The translations under genes were made by a program, and so were the position numbers. From Coriaria nepalensis (lineage: Eukaryota > Streptophyta > Magnoliopsida > Cucurbitales > Coriariaceae): a DNA stretch of 64,000 bases. Position 1 is the stretch's first letter, and the number at the start of each line of letters is the position of its first letter. The notes below the pieces were generated by a model. The model ran no database searches and was not told where the DNA came from. It saw only the letters and a program-made list of their open reading frames with translations. Positions 12,671-25,199 of the stretch are shown here, in pieces. The stretch lies in contig CP114488.1 in the NCBI GenBank assembly GCA_027186245.1, positions 2,368,501 to 2,432,500 of the forward strand, given 5' to 3'.

Positions 12671-13357
12671 TCACTTCCAGATGTCGACTTGGCAGCTTGA
12701 TATGGAGGAGGAGGCAAATTCTTGTGCAATTTCAGCCCTTTGATCATGATCAGGCACATGATGATGATGATTAAAGACATAATTTTCATCAGCTGAATTT
12801 GAGTAATTGCTACTTCTCTTGGATATGTCATGATCTTGATCATTGCTAAGCTGAGAAGCCACATATTTTTCCATTACACGCCAATCAGTCATCGAATTAT
12901 CCACCGCGTAATTAAGCGAGTTTATACTTATAAGCTGATGATCATGCAGATCATGACTAACTGTAGCTTCATGCATTTGTTGTAGTACTTCTTGATCATT
13001 CATATTTCTAAGTGCTGATTGATCATGTGGGTTGAGTAATTTGGGGCTCTCTAGCTGAGGAAGGAAGAGGAAATTATTACTGTTCGGGTCGTGATGATGA
13101 TGAGGATGCATCAAATTGTTCATTTTGTACTGCAACTCAAGCTCTTGCTTGCAGGGCTGATAGTGGTGGAGCTGGCCGTGGTTTTGTAGCGAAGATGAAG
13201 AAGTAAAATTGGGGTTTGAAATGTGGGAAGGAGAATCAAGTTCCGATGGCATAAATGAGACTTGGTCTTCATACCAATTTGGTGATTCATAGTCTCCCAT
13301 TTTCCTCATTGTTGTTATTCTCTTCTTGAATACTCTACACACCACCCATCCTTCTTC
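12671..13357 (-). pseudogene. Isolated last exon of the NAC gene, array copy 2
   Basis: Identical in protein to exon 3 of the intact gene and to copy 1. The exon 2 stub lies at 13496-13516, with the intron between stub and exon retained. It lies 7452 bp downstream of the authentic exon 3 on the same strand. It has an open frame, intact acceptor and stop, but no exon 1 or exon 2 body. The absence of any amino-acid change across three copies points to recency and does not show selection. Confidence 0.85.
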
Positions 13358-13516
13358 CTGCATTATAAATCACATGCATTATATACTTATCAGCTAATGA
13401 TATGATCAATGAATGACACTAGCATAAAATCATGATTTGAAGCTCTAACTATAGAAGATGGTCAAATAACTTGGGTTGGATATAGATATACTTGCCTGAG
13501 AAGTTCCATTTTCATT

Positions 13517-14807
13517 GTTTTATAAATTCATTGAGATAAGACTGAGAACATGATTTGCATATATAGAGTCCAAATCTTCTTCATAGAAGATCGTATATTA
13601 TTTCTCTTAAGAGTTAATTCTGAAACTAAATAGTTTTGAGCTCAAATTTATAATTAAATTATAAATTGACCGTTCATTAGTGGATTAATAGTACTTAAGG
13701 ATAAAATGATAATTAGAGAGGTAAAACGGTAATTTTAACTAGCTCTAATTGTGAATCAATTATTGGAGGATTGAATTGCATGTAATATTTATATCAATGG
13801 ACTACTACAGATTGCTCTGTAATTTATTTTATAATTACAAGATTATAATTACATATTTTTAGTAAAATAATATTGAGATTAATAAATAAGATTTATTACA
13901 TTAAAAAGTTTTATTAATAATCTAATTTATTATAGCTTTGAATTATAGATTCATGGTCCTCAGATTGCCGCTATAAATTATTGTATTGGGTAAAAGTGAC
14001 AAAAAGATAGAGAAAGAGTTTATTTGCAAAGAAAATAGTAGGGAAATATATAATTATGTAATAATTGGCATTAATTAGTTAATTAAAAAATTAATTAATT
14101 GAAAGATGTATTTAAATATTATTTTAATATAATGATTTTCTAAATACACTATATAAAATAATAGTATATTTAATTTTGAATTAAATATATTATCTAATAT
14201 TAATTTGGTATGAGATATAAATTTAATATTAAGATTAGTAAATTAAATTTAAATTGGTTTGAGAAATTAATTTAATATTTAAATAAAATATAATTTAATT
14301 TTAAATTGATAAAATTTTATTTAAATTAATTAAAAAAGATTTGATTAAATAAAATTGATCACTAACATGGCAATTTTATAATTATATTACAAATTTCATA
14401 TTATTTCATTATTATTTAATATTGTATTTGAATTATTAATTCAAATTAATTTAAAGTATTTAAATTAAAAATAATATTAAATAGAAATTTTAATAAAATT
14501 TTATAAATAAATCATATTCTAATTATTTTTTGAGAAGAAAAAATCAAATCTCATGATCTCATGTGTTGAGTAAGTCAAGAGATCACTAAAAGAAACCATA
14601 TTATATTTATGTGTCCACACACACCTTAGTGTATTGAATATCAACTTAAAAGATCGACTTAAAAAATCGTGATTTAAATTTTAACGGTCAATTTTCATGG
14701 ATTCGATATTCATTATTTTATACTAAAAGTAAGTGAGGATTTTTAATAATTAATAAAGATATAATTTCTCTATCTAATATTTAAAATTAATATATATATA
14801 TAATTAC
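13517..14807. repeat. AT-rich tail segment joining array copies 2 and 3
   Basis: Second copy of the segment at 6065-7355, nearly identical. On the minus strand it lies immediately upstream of the truncated NAC exon 2 stub of copy 2, so any promoter activity in that direction would read into the isolated exon. Confidence 0.4.
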
Positions 14808-17800
14808 TAAATTTTTTTAAATTTTTTTTGTTATATATAGAATCAAATAATCACTTTGTTGCGACATTTTAAACTCTGATTTCCAACCGTCGGAATGTTC
14901 CTTTGATTTGGGAACAATAATAAATCTTACTAATTAAGAACCGCACTTAACTTTATTAAATAAAACATCCATTCCTTGTGTCTAGTATTACTCATTCCGA
15001 CATGTAGATTTCCAAACTTCAGTGTCTGCCAGACAGCATTATAAAACACTTGAAAAAGTGAAGCAAGACAAAAAGTAGATAGTATGAAAGTGGGACAACA
15101 TATACACATGCTAATTAATCATTTGGTGCTCTTCACGCCATCCTTGAATCATTTGGCCTGCCTCCTTTTATTGCCCATCACTAGTGGAAAAACTTCCTAT
15201 CTAAATATTCAACAGAGTTTTGCATTTGAAACTTTGAACTTAAAATTCACGAAGTTTCAGTTTCACACGCGTTGACTCAATTGTAAACTTACAATTTATC
15301 TCACCTTTCAAAAAAAAAAAAAAAAACTTACAATTTATCTTTAAAATAAAATCATTAGAATTATAAATATAAAAATGATGTTTTATAGTTGTGATAAATT
15401 TTAATATGTCGTGATTATTCATCATGTCCATATAAAAATATTTTTGTTAAAATAAAAAATACTTTGATAAATTTGATTTAGGATTTTTTCCCAACTAAAT
15501 CCAATCAAAACTCTCACCCCACTGAATATATGTTTTTTTTTTTTTTTTTTTGTTAATTTTACTCTTTCTTATTTCACTTACTACTTTCTCATTGAACTAT
15601 CGAACTGATAAGAGTAAAAAATTCCTAAATCAGATCCGTAGAAGAATTTTTCCATTAACATAGGGCTCATAGAACATACAAACCTCAATTTGGTAAAACT
15701 AATGTTTCGAAGGGACCATTAAGGAAAGCTAGGTGAAAAGATCATATACCAAAACTAACTATATGTACCTTAACCTTGAAGTATTGTCATTGGCACCCCA
15801 ACTTATAATGCTAAAAGCATGTAAGATTTTGAAATTTTCAAACATATCTTATTATCTTTGTTAGTTACGAAAGATTGATCTATCTTATTAGTATATGTAT
15901 AAAATTCTGAATATAAACTTCTAGTATTTTACATGTGAGAGAAGCCTCGATGTTTCGTATTATTTCTATTTATTGTAACATTCTCGAGTTCATTTCATAA
16001 TAGTTTAATTAATTTATTTATTTTGATAAAAAACTCACTTTGGTATTATTAATGTTATATGAGGGACAAGATATCCTCCAAATTAATGATATCTCCTAAG
16101 ATAAGATTGTGTAGCTTAAGATATCTCTAATTATTAGACTTGTACAACTATACATACATCAATGAAGTTTTCATCCTCTCATAAATTATGAGACAAAACC
16201 ACGGACTCTTTCTTTCCTTTAACATCGTGTAAATTAACCTCAATTAGATACTTAGGATAAGAGGATAATTTAAGGATCCACATAAATATGTGATCATGGA
16301 TGTATTTATTGAGACTAACATATATGGCTGCCGATTTAGTCAAACTAGAAGATTAATCCACTAATTAAAGGTAAAAAGGATCAATCAAATTGCTTGTGAG
16401 TTAATTACTTTTATGTTACATGATCTTTATCTATTATGTCCTAGTGGACCAACAAACCGTCGATTGTCGGTTTTTTATTTGATTTTGTTTTGTGTGGTAA
16501 AAAAACATGTTGAGTAGAAGGGGAAAAAAAAGTTACATATAATCTCACGTCGCACATAATTTGTCGTAACTTCTTAAAGACTTAAATGGAGACTTAACCC
16601 TTCTAACTTTTATTATTATTATTATCATTATTATTTAAGAACTTAGTTAAAAGTTGTTTGAAACTTTAAGAGAGGTATGTCTAGTGTATCATATATATAC
16701 TTAATACTCATGATGAGGTGGTGATATGTATGTATTCATGACTTTGTGTACATACGTCAATCATACAAGAAATAATGCCTCAAGTTGGAATAGTCTCTCA
16801 TTACTACATCTACATTACATGTATAACTACGTATTCAAGGCTTCGTACCTTAGATTCATATACATAAATATCAAAGAGGATAAGAATTTTTTAGATAGAC
16901 TATATTTATGAAGAATCAGTATATTTTAATAATATATGGTATTAATATAATATATAATATAATAGTATAAAATTAATATATATAGTTGAAATTAATAAAT
17001 ATACTATAAGTATAATTTCTTCCAAAATTGTTAAAAATACAATTAATTAATTCCTACGGCATTCGAGAGATCCAATGGATAAGGATGGAAGGATCTATCC
17101 AAAAATGGGAGCATGCATGCACATCTTGAATGATGCTGTTACATGCCTGCCTGCCTAGAGTAGCTCACATGGGGCTTTGTTGTAAATTCAAAGAGAAAAA
17201 ATGGAATGATGTTATCTTACACTCCAAACAACTACAATTTACAACAGTAAAATCTTCAAAACAAAACCCTAATTATACAATCCCACATGCACAAATTAAT
17301 GAGCTAACACGCATGGTCTGCTTCCCTTTTCAATTCTGCCGGCCCCGGGACAGAATGGAACGACAAAGTTTAACTCGACCATGATTTTACCCATATTTAT
17401 TTTCTTTTTATATATTTCTTTTATCACAAGTGACGCAATCTTAGAGTTAACAAATGTTTTGACCTAGAAGAGAGAGAATCAAATAACTACCTGTTCTCTC
17501 TCTCTCTGTCTATCTCTATCTCCCTTTCCTTGCATTATAAGTCCATGAAAGCACGCCAAATGATTATGTCTAGTTGCAAAAATTCTCATCCCTTTTAAGA
17601 GTTAGAGGGATATCCATGCTTGACTTCAACTCAAGTACTAAAACTGGTCAAATATATATATATATATATATACAAAACACAACTCCTCGCACACTAATCT
17701 GCCAAGTCTATGTATATATACATATATGAACATTTTACTCAGCTCCAGAGTTCATCTGTGATCGATCAAGCGAATCTGCGATTGCTTCATCCATTTGAAT

Positions 17801-20800
17801 CTCCAGAAGAAAGACCATGCAATTTACTTTATCCAAGCTGGTACGTACATACGTAGGGTTTTTTTTTTTTTTTTTTTTTACACTTATGGTTGCGGAAATT
17901 AGTTGAGAGCTACACAGAAAAGAGAAAAGCTACTAACTAGCTAGCTTGCACGATCTGGGGATTAATAAAGTAATTAAATCCAATATATATATATATATGC
18001 ATTTGTTTCAAGAGGCTTCTTATCAGTTATGTTTTGATAAGAGTTTCATGCATGAGGAACAGGTTTGTTTTGAGGCTAAGAGTACGCCGTTCGAAATTAT
18101 ATTAGTTGAAGGCTAAGGCTAAGGGTGCTCTTAGGAATGAGCAAATTCTCGATTTTTAGTAAAACTGAATCGAAACCGAAAATACAATCGAACCGGATAT
18201 TCACTAATTTGGTCCAAAAAACTGACCATAACCGAATCGGTATTAGACCGGTCAGTTTCGGTCAAAACCGGTTCGGTTTTCCCTTTTTTTGGTTATTTTT
18301 TTTCATTTTTATCATTTCATTTAATTATAATATTATATCATGATATGTATAATTGATGAGTGTATATATTATTTAATAATTTATTTTGGAGTTACTTTTA
18401 ATTAATATTATATTTGATGAAATTTTGATATTATAACAACTAAAAAAATATTATTTTATATTAATATCATAATCAAAATAACTTTCAAATATATCATAAA
18501 TTCATAGATAATAATCAATATCTAGAGATATAGATTATGGACTGTAATTGTGACTGTGCCTTTAAAGCCTCATCGTAAAAATAATCAATATCAATATAAG
18601 ATGTTAGTTTACTTTACTAGTAGAAAGGATGAAGGATTGAAGGTCTCATCGACCCTTCAGGTAAACTAGAAGTTATGACACTTTATGAGTCGAAGGCTTC
18701 ATCAACTCGTAGAGTAAACTAGTCATAACTGCTAGTTTACTCTATAGGTCGAAAGGTCGATAAAGGATTAAATACCTCATCGACTCTTCGAGTAAACTAG
18801 AAGTTATAATATTCTATGAACATAAGACTCCATCAACCCATAGCGTATTATAAGTTATAAAATTATAATCATACTTTTTTGTTTATTCGAAGAGTCGATA
18901 AAGTTTTCGACTCGTAGAGTAAAAAAATAAATAATAAATTTTAAGTTGTTTCTCCGAAACTGATTAAAAAGTTGAAAATTAGTTTGTCCAAATATGTTTC
19001 GATCGGTACGGTTTTTTTTTTGCTCACCTCTACGTGTTCTTATCTGCAAATTCGCTAGTAGCCTAAGGATTCTTGCGACTAACAATTTTATGATATAGTA
19101 ACTACGTAGAAGTCTTTCATTTTCCCTTTCTCTTTCTTAATCACAAACAGTTTACCAATACAATTGCTCTCACACAATGGACACATAATCTATATATTTA
19201 TTCAATTGTATCCATAGAGATGTTATATATGGTTACCTACGTCAATTCAATACATCACGTCACTATTATATCAAGTCCTGTACGTGGTTGATTAATCGGT
19301 ATTTGGTAGAGCATATCTATCTAAGAATTGTTTTATACCTCATACCTTATGGTTCGCTCGATCGAGTGGTAAGCTCGTCATGGTATTCAAGCATTAGCGA
19401 AGTTTCGAAGGATATTAACGTGTTATGATCAAATCTTTAAATAAGTAGTGAAAGGTATGTACTTAAGGATCAATATTATTTTTAAGTTGAATGGGTAAAC
19501 CAGCTTTTCTTTTTAAGAAATACTATTACTCTCTCCCCTTCGGTAATGTAGATCATCTCAAAATTATCTCACCAATTACTACAAACTAGGATTCATCATC
19601 AATAACAACGATTAAACTTACCTAGATCTAAGATACAACTAGTGCCGATCTTCGATCCATTGCAACGAATTCTATAGCAATTGGAAACTGACATGAACAT
19701 AAATCAAATTACATATAAGTTTGCTTAGTTGATTACGGGTAAGCTGAGTTTATATTGCTTATGCTAGAACGTACTTTTTCTTAATTAATTGATGCTGATT
19801 AAGTTACATATGCTCCATGCTAGGCTTCATGAAATAGTGCATGTAAATCACTTAAGCCAATATTAAAACAAAATACATAAAGAGTAATGCAATTACAATA
19901 TTCATTAATGAAGATAAAACAAGGACACATACATTCGATATTAGTTCACCGAGTTAGTTCCAATAATAAAGACTCGGTTACCAGAAATTAATTATAAGCA
20001 TACCATTTTAGCTTTATTATGTACATGAAACTTATAATAATTAATTCTACATAGATATATATATGTATATATTGTGCGATAAATTTCTATCATATGTTTT
20101 GATATTGATAATCATATGATTATCACTTCCAGATGTCGACTTGGCAGCTTGATATGGAGGAGGAGGCAAATTCTTGTGCAATTTCAGCCCTTTGATCATG
20201 ATCAGGCACATGATGATGATGATTAAAGACATAATTTTCATCAGCTGAATTTGAGTAATTGCTACTTCTCTTGGATATGTCATGATCTTGATCATTGCTA
20301 AGCTGAGAAGCCACATATTTTTCCATTACACGCCAATCAGTCATCGAATTATCCACCGCGTAATTAAGCGAGTTTATACTTATAAGCTGATGATCATGCA
20401 GATCATGACTAACTGTAGCTTCATGCATTTGTTGTAGTACTTCTTGATCATTCATATTTCTAAGTGCTGATTGATCATGTGGGTTGAGTAATTTGGGGCT
20501 CTCTAGCTGAGGAAGGAAGAGGAAATTATTACTGTTCGGGTCGTGATGATGATGAGGATGCATCAAATTGTTCATTTTGTACTGCAACTCAAGCTCTTGC
20601 TTGCAGGGCTGATAGTGGTGGAGCTGGCCGTGGTTTTGTAGCGAAGATGAAGAAGTAAAATTGGGGTTTGAAATGTGGGAAGGAGAATCAAGTTCCGATG
20701 GCATAAATGAGACTTGGTCTTCATACCAATTTGGTGATTCATAGTCTCCCATTTTCCTCATTGTTGTTATTCTCTTCTTGAATACTCTACACACCACCCA

Positions 20801-20968
20801 TCCTTCTTCCTGCATTATAAATCACATGCATTATATACTTATCAGCTAATGATATGATCAATGAATGACACTAGCATAAAATCATGATTTGAAGCTCTAA
20901 CTATAGAAGATGGTCAAATAACTTGGGTTGGATATAGATATACTTGCCTGAGAAGTTCCATTTTCATT
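14808..20968. repeat. Tandem array unit, copy 3 (partial; continues into the intact NAC gene)
   Basis: The third copy starts at the same boundary as copy 2, directly after the copy 2 tail, and follows the unit through the last NAC exon. Homology to copies 1 and 2 stops after 20968, inside NAC exon 2. Here the sequence continues as intact NAC coding sequence, whereas the other copies switch to the AT-rich tail. Copy 3 is therefore the parental locus or the arm that kept the complete gene. Confidence 0.93.
18132..19032. mobile_element. Non-autonomous hAT-like element, copy 3
   Basis: Third copy of the same element, 1.1 kb downstream of the stop codon of the intact NAC gene. It shares its flanks with the other copies, so the insertion happened before the array formed. 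Confidence 0.6.
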
Positions 20969-21569
20969 AGTTTCAAGTCTATACTCATGCATGATCCAGT
21001 CAGACTTTTGTCCGTTAGGTGCTCGTCCTTTATAGAAGACTAGGGTTTTCCTCATCCCAACCAGTACGTGCCTCGCGTAAATTCCCTTATCTCTTCCGGT
21101 CGCTTTCCAAAACCCTGCTTTTGTTGCTCGATTTGTGCGAGTTCCGGTCGGATACTTCTTGTCTTTGTGGCTGAAGAAATACCATTCACACTGCTCTTCA
21201 GTTCCCAGATTACACAGCTCTTTAAACACCAAAAAGAAAAAAAAAAAAGAATATATCAAGTAAGTAGAGATCATCGAGCATAAAGTCATCACGGTTCGGA
21301 ATTTAAGATCGTTCAAAGAATAAACATCTGCGGACTCACAACTGAGCAACCACTTCTGATGATTAATTTTATTATAGGAAATGCTGTTAATTACATTCGA
21401 TATAAGTACCTTGAAGATCCCATGGCTCAATTTTATAAAGATCAACATCTTTGATGACATCTAAATCAATCCTCTTTGAGGCTACTTTCTTTCTCAGGTA
21501 GTAATCAACAAGTTCTTCATCAGTCGGATGAAATCTAAATCCGGGAGGGACGTGTGAAAATGTGTTCAT
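20123..21569 (-). CDS. VND4: NAC-domain transcription factor, VND4/VND5-like (372 residues, 3 coding exons)
   Basis: Coding exons are 21410-21569, 20948-21219 and 20123-20809 (160, 272 and 687 bp). Residues 1-160 or so form the NAC DNA-binding domain: [19 protein letters not shown] (subdomain A), EPWDLQELC (B), [20 protein letters not shown] (C), [17 protein letters not shown] and [10 protein letters not shown] (D), and [13 protein letters not shown] (E). The start [11 protein letters not shown] and the KKVASKRI block match the VND4/VND5 branch of the vascular NACs better than VND1-3, VND6 or VND7. The C-terminal part has an LP-box (LPQLESP) and a WQ-box-like segment ([13 protein letters not shown]), histidine-rich runs, and the end QVDIWK. 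In this family the protein acts in the nucleus as a master switch of xylem vessel secondary wall formation. Intron 1 is GT-AG; intron 2 must start with GC (CAG|GCAAGT at 20947) to keep frame. A 5' UTR intron is likely, with an acceptor at 21589-21590 and a possible donor at 22385-22386. Orthology to VND4 as opposed to VND5 is inferred. Confidence 0.9.
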
Positions 21570-21588
21570 ACTTCCTCACAATTAGAGC

Positions 21589-23350
21589 CTGCATTTATAA
21601 AAGGGGAATGAAACATGAGCTACATTCTATATTCTACGCATTAAACGACATGCAAAAGCCAAAAAAACAAAAAAGAATCCTTAAGCACGCATGAAAGCTA
21701 GTCAAACCAGGCATGCTTAGTTATCAATTATCTTAACACCTTGTCTATAATCAAAACCGATTCTTATCATTACATAATATGTTAAGATTAATCAGTAAAA
21801 TGCATACAACAGAGCGAAACTCTATTGCAAACAATGCACTTATAAGAGAAGTTGTCTGAATTAAAAAATAAAAATAAAAATAATACAAAATTTATCATAT
21901 CTATGAGTTACATTTTCCACCATTGCTCATTTAATTAGCTTTAAAAAAACGTAAGCATTTCATACTTGAATTACAGAAAAATATATTCTATGTTTGAAAT
22001 CGCTAAAAGACATTAGGTCAGTTGCATCTAACTAAATCAAAGTACAAGAAAAACAAATACATTTCCATTGAAGCCATCACATAAAGTACTATGTATAAAT
22101 TTCTAATATCTTCTATTAATAGACGTAATTTCTCTCACATTATATTCTTGAGAACATCTAATATAAAGGTAAGTATCTAAAAAAGAAAAAGGATCATATG
22201 AAGTAATTATAACGTATATAATTGCGGATTTATTCCAAAAATAGAACATGAACTTCAATTACTTTCTTAGAACATGAACTTCAATTGTATAAAAATATAT
22301 ATCAACGTATTAATTAATTCATAGCCAGAAGTATGATTTATGAAACAACCAAATCAAACTATCTACAAGTTTTCTAAATGACAAACCTGATCTCTTTAAT
22401 TCTTTGGAACTACAAAAACAGTGTTGATCGGAAACAGATCAAAAGTAAACTACATCCAGAATAGAACACACTCAATACGATCGTGGTTCAGAAGAAGTAT
22501 TAAAATTTAAAAAATAATTAAAAAAAAAACTAAATTAACCTTGATTATAACAACTATTTCCGCCCCCGTTCAGAGATCGATCTGGCTGAGATTGAACTTA
22601 ATTAAGCCCTCGTATAAATCAGCTTAGAGAGAGAGAGAGAGAGATTATGATCATAAGACAGCCTTACAGGTATCTAACTTTGCTTTGGTCATTCTATTTG
22701 TTGTTTTTTCCCCAAGCCAACCGACCGAACTAGACAAAAGAAACAGCATGGAAAGACAGAAACAAACAAACAAACAAACAAGATTGATTGATTGATCGAT
22801 CGATCGATCCTCGGGAATTGAACTGAACCTAAAAAGATGAATTTCCGTACTTTTGTAAGAAGCTTCTATCTCTCTCCCCTTCCTTCAGCCCAAGCAGACT
22901 GTGATGGAAGAGAGAGAAAGAGCTCAGATCCCGAGGAGAGGAGAGGAGAGGAAAGTAAAGAAGGAAAAGGAAAGGTGGTGGAATGGGAAAACCAAGCAGA
23001 GGTAGGGTTAAATAACACACACACAAAACACAAACACACATGCCCTAATAATCTCTCTCTCTCTACTGATTATTATTACTTTTTTTTTTTTTCCTTCTCT
23101 CTCCTTCTCTGTGAAGGGCGGGAGCTTAAGTACTTGAAAAGTTTAATTTGCAGTGGAAATATATAAATATTAATTAATTAAATGGGGTGGCACTGAAAAT
23201 GGCTCAAGTAACAGCATGAGATCATCACGCACCAACAACTGATTGAGACAAGGAGAGAATATCCTGCTGACTTAGCAGAGAGAGAGAGAGAGAGAGAGTA
23301 GTGATGTCAGCAGATCCAACGGTGAGGAAGAATTTGGGGGTTTTCAAAAG
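21589..23350 (-). promoter_or_regulatory. Upstream region of the NAC gene (5' UTR intron and promoter, limits uncertain)
   Basis: No protein-coding gene is apparent. An acceptor-like TATAAATGCAG|GC at about 21589 and a donor-like ATCAG|GTTTGT at about 22387 would enclose a leader intron of 0.8 kb. The next kilobase contains simple repeats: GA runs at 22627-22644 and 23278-23300, a CAAA repeat near 22763 and an ATCG/ATTG repeat near 22785. Short open frames here are low-complexity. No transcription start can be fixed from sequence. Confidence 0.35.
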
Positions 23351-24520
23351 GGTTCGTGAAAAAGTAAAAAATAAAAATTACAGATAGAGAGCTATATATG
23401 TTTAAGAAACACGGTTGACACGTCATTTAAGAAAATTAATTTCTACTGTTTAATAATATTAGTCGATGAACGTAAATTTAAATAATGGATTAAGTAAATT
23501 TTCACTTTTTCATTCATTTACATGAAAAAAAATGAATTGTATATAAAAAAAATGATGATGATGATGATATATATAAGTAATCAATGAAGGATATTTTGGT
23601 GGTGACATTGGCCGCCTGCCATAAACATTATTGAAGCTAGTTTTTATTTTATTTTCTAATACTTTTTTTTCTTCTTATTTGGATCCACAAAGAGTGGAAT
23701 ACACGACCCGAATGAAACATAACAAGAACTCTAGACGGTCATCATTCCATTTTCCATTTTTTAAGATTTTATGTTCATTTTTATTCATCTATCCTTTGGT
23801 ACATAATTGCTTCATATTATGCAAAGTCCCTTACAAGATTTATTAATCCCCGACGAGAAAAAAAAAATTGTAAAAATAAAGCTTCTAAATATTTATTTTT
23901 GTTGAAATTCGTAGCACATTATTTAGGGAAAATATATTTTGTTAGTTTTTAAGTTAAGAATCGTCTTCTTTTATAAGGTTTTTGAAGAAAAAAAAAATTA
24001 TTAAATTTATCATGATATCAAAACCAAACTTTAAGCGGATGTGTCTATCTATCATTGACAAATATCTCTCACTCATTATCATTTATTGAGTTTTTAGAAT
24101 GAACTAACTCATAAACGAGTGAAAATGTTGAAATTTGTCCCATATAGCTAACAAAAAAAAATATTTAGTTTATTTATATGTCAAAAATTTTATCTTTCCC
24201 TATAAAACTTTAAAAAAAAAAACTATTATATTTATTAATTTATCAATATTATTTATTCTATAAAATATTATATGAAAAAATAAAAATAAAAAATTAAATA
24301 CTAACAGTATATAAATACTTATAATTAATACATATTTTAAACTAATTAAAACATTATAATTGGGCTCCTATTTATTTATTTATTTATTTAACTCATAATA
24401 AATTTATATTTATATTTTAGAATATACCCGCTATTGAAAGAAATAAACGAAAGTTTTCGCTGTGAAAAAAGTGCAGATATATTAATACTAATATTAAATG
24501 CGAGTGGGAAGTAAAAAAAA
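23351..24520. other. Intergenic, AT-rich, nothing recognised
   Basis: I see only poly(A)/poly(T) runs, a GATGAT and a TTTA microsatellite (23553-23568, 24371-24390) and no supported gene or mobile-element end. Confidence 0.5.
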
Positions 24521-24579
24521 CCCTTTTTGAGGCTTTTGAGGGGAAATAATTTTAATTACTATCATCTACGAGTTCGCAC

Positions 24580-25190
24580 CCGCAAGATAGCAATTGCACG
24601 CGCGGGCTCTAAAAAAGGCTTCCGTTTGACGAGGTGGACCCACAGACCGACTCCTACACAATACGATAGCGACGCTGCTCCAAATATTATAATCGTTAAT
24701 TTTAGTTATTTCCAAAATAAATATATATCTAAATTAAAAATAGATAGCTGCAACTCGACTGGCTGGGTCGGCTTAGTGAGCCGTCAAACAGAAAACCGTT
24801 TCGTTAGTAGCGGTAGCTCCTTGGCGGTTGTGGTGGATTGTGGGCCCCACGTATCGGGAATGATGGACGGGACTGAGTACGTGGCGGGTGATGGTCCGGC
24901 GTGAGCTAGCTCACGATCATTAGGCTCACAATTTAGATGCAGGCCGGTTCGTGCCGATGGGGCCCACCCCGTTATCCTGCCCCTTCAGCCCACGATCCCC
25001 CATTTTATTTTCTTCTCTTTTTTTTTTTTTTAAACGAATATTCCCTCACTTTTGTGACAGAGAAGCTGTCTCTATTTCTTAGAAGACACGTGTCCCACTC
25101 TGTTTGGTGAATGAGTTGTGCCGATAAGTTAAGCCACCGCGTAACCTTTTTCTATTGCCCCTTCCTATCGGCCGGTTCGGTGCCAAGGTC
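24580..25190. promoter_or_regulatory. GC-rich, motif-dense non-coding island (putative distal regulatory region)
   Basis: Base composition rises sharply above the surrounding AT-rich DNA. The segment carries GTGGGCCCCAC (24840-24850) and GGGGCCCACCCC (near 24959-24970), both matching class I TCP sites (GGNCCCAC). It also has a perfect palindromic G-box/ABRE core, GACACGTGTC (about 25084-25093). It begins about 3 kb upstream of the NAC start codon. A 125-codon frame overlaps it but has no recognisable domain. Regulatory function and the target gene are inferences; a remnant of an unrelated GC-rich insertion is the alternative. Confidence 0.35.
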
Positions 25191-25199
25191 GGGATAAAT

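Larger units (their letters stand above)
7356..14807. repeat. Tandem array unit, copy 2
   Basis: Complete copy of the unit with the same order as copy 1: 3' flank, hAT-like element (10680-11580), last NAC exon (12671-13357), exon 2 stub ending at 13516, and AT-rich tail (13517-14807). It is almost identical to copy 3. I saw only isolated differences, such as a C/T change near 10786 (gaattgg against gaatcgg) inside the hAT-like element. Against copy 1 the tail differs at single bases (for example 13570). Such near-identity over non-coding DNA indicates a very recent duplication, or an assembly duplication. Confidence 0.95.

Noticed and set aside
24527..24904. 125-codon plus-strand open frame in the GC-rich island
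   Set aside because: No recognisable domain, the composition follows the local GC rise, and there is no supporting splice or start context. Treated as incidental to a regulatory-type segment.
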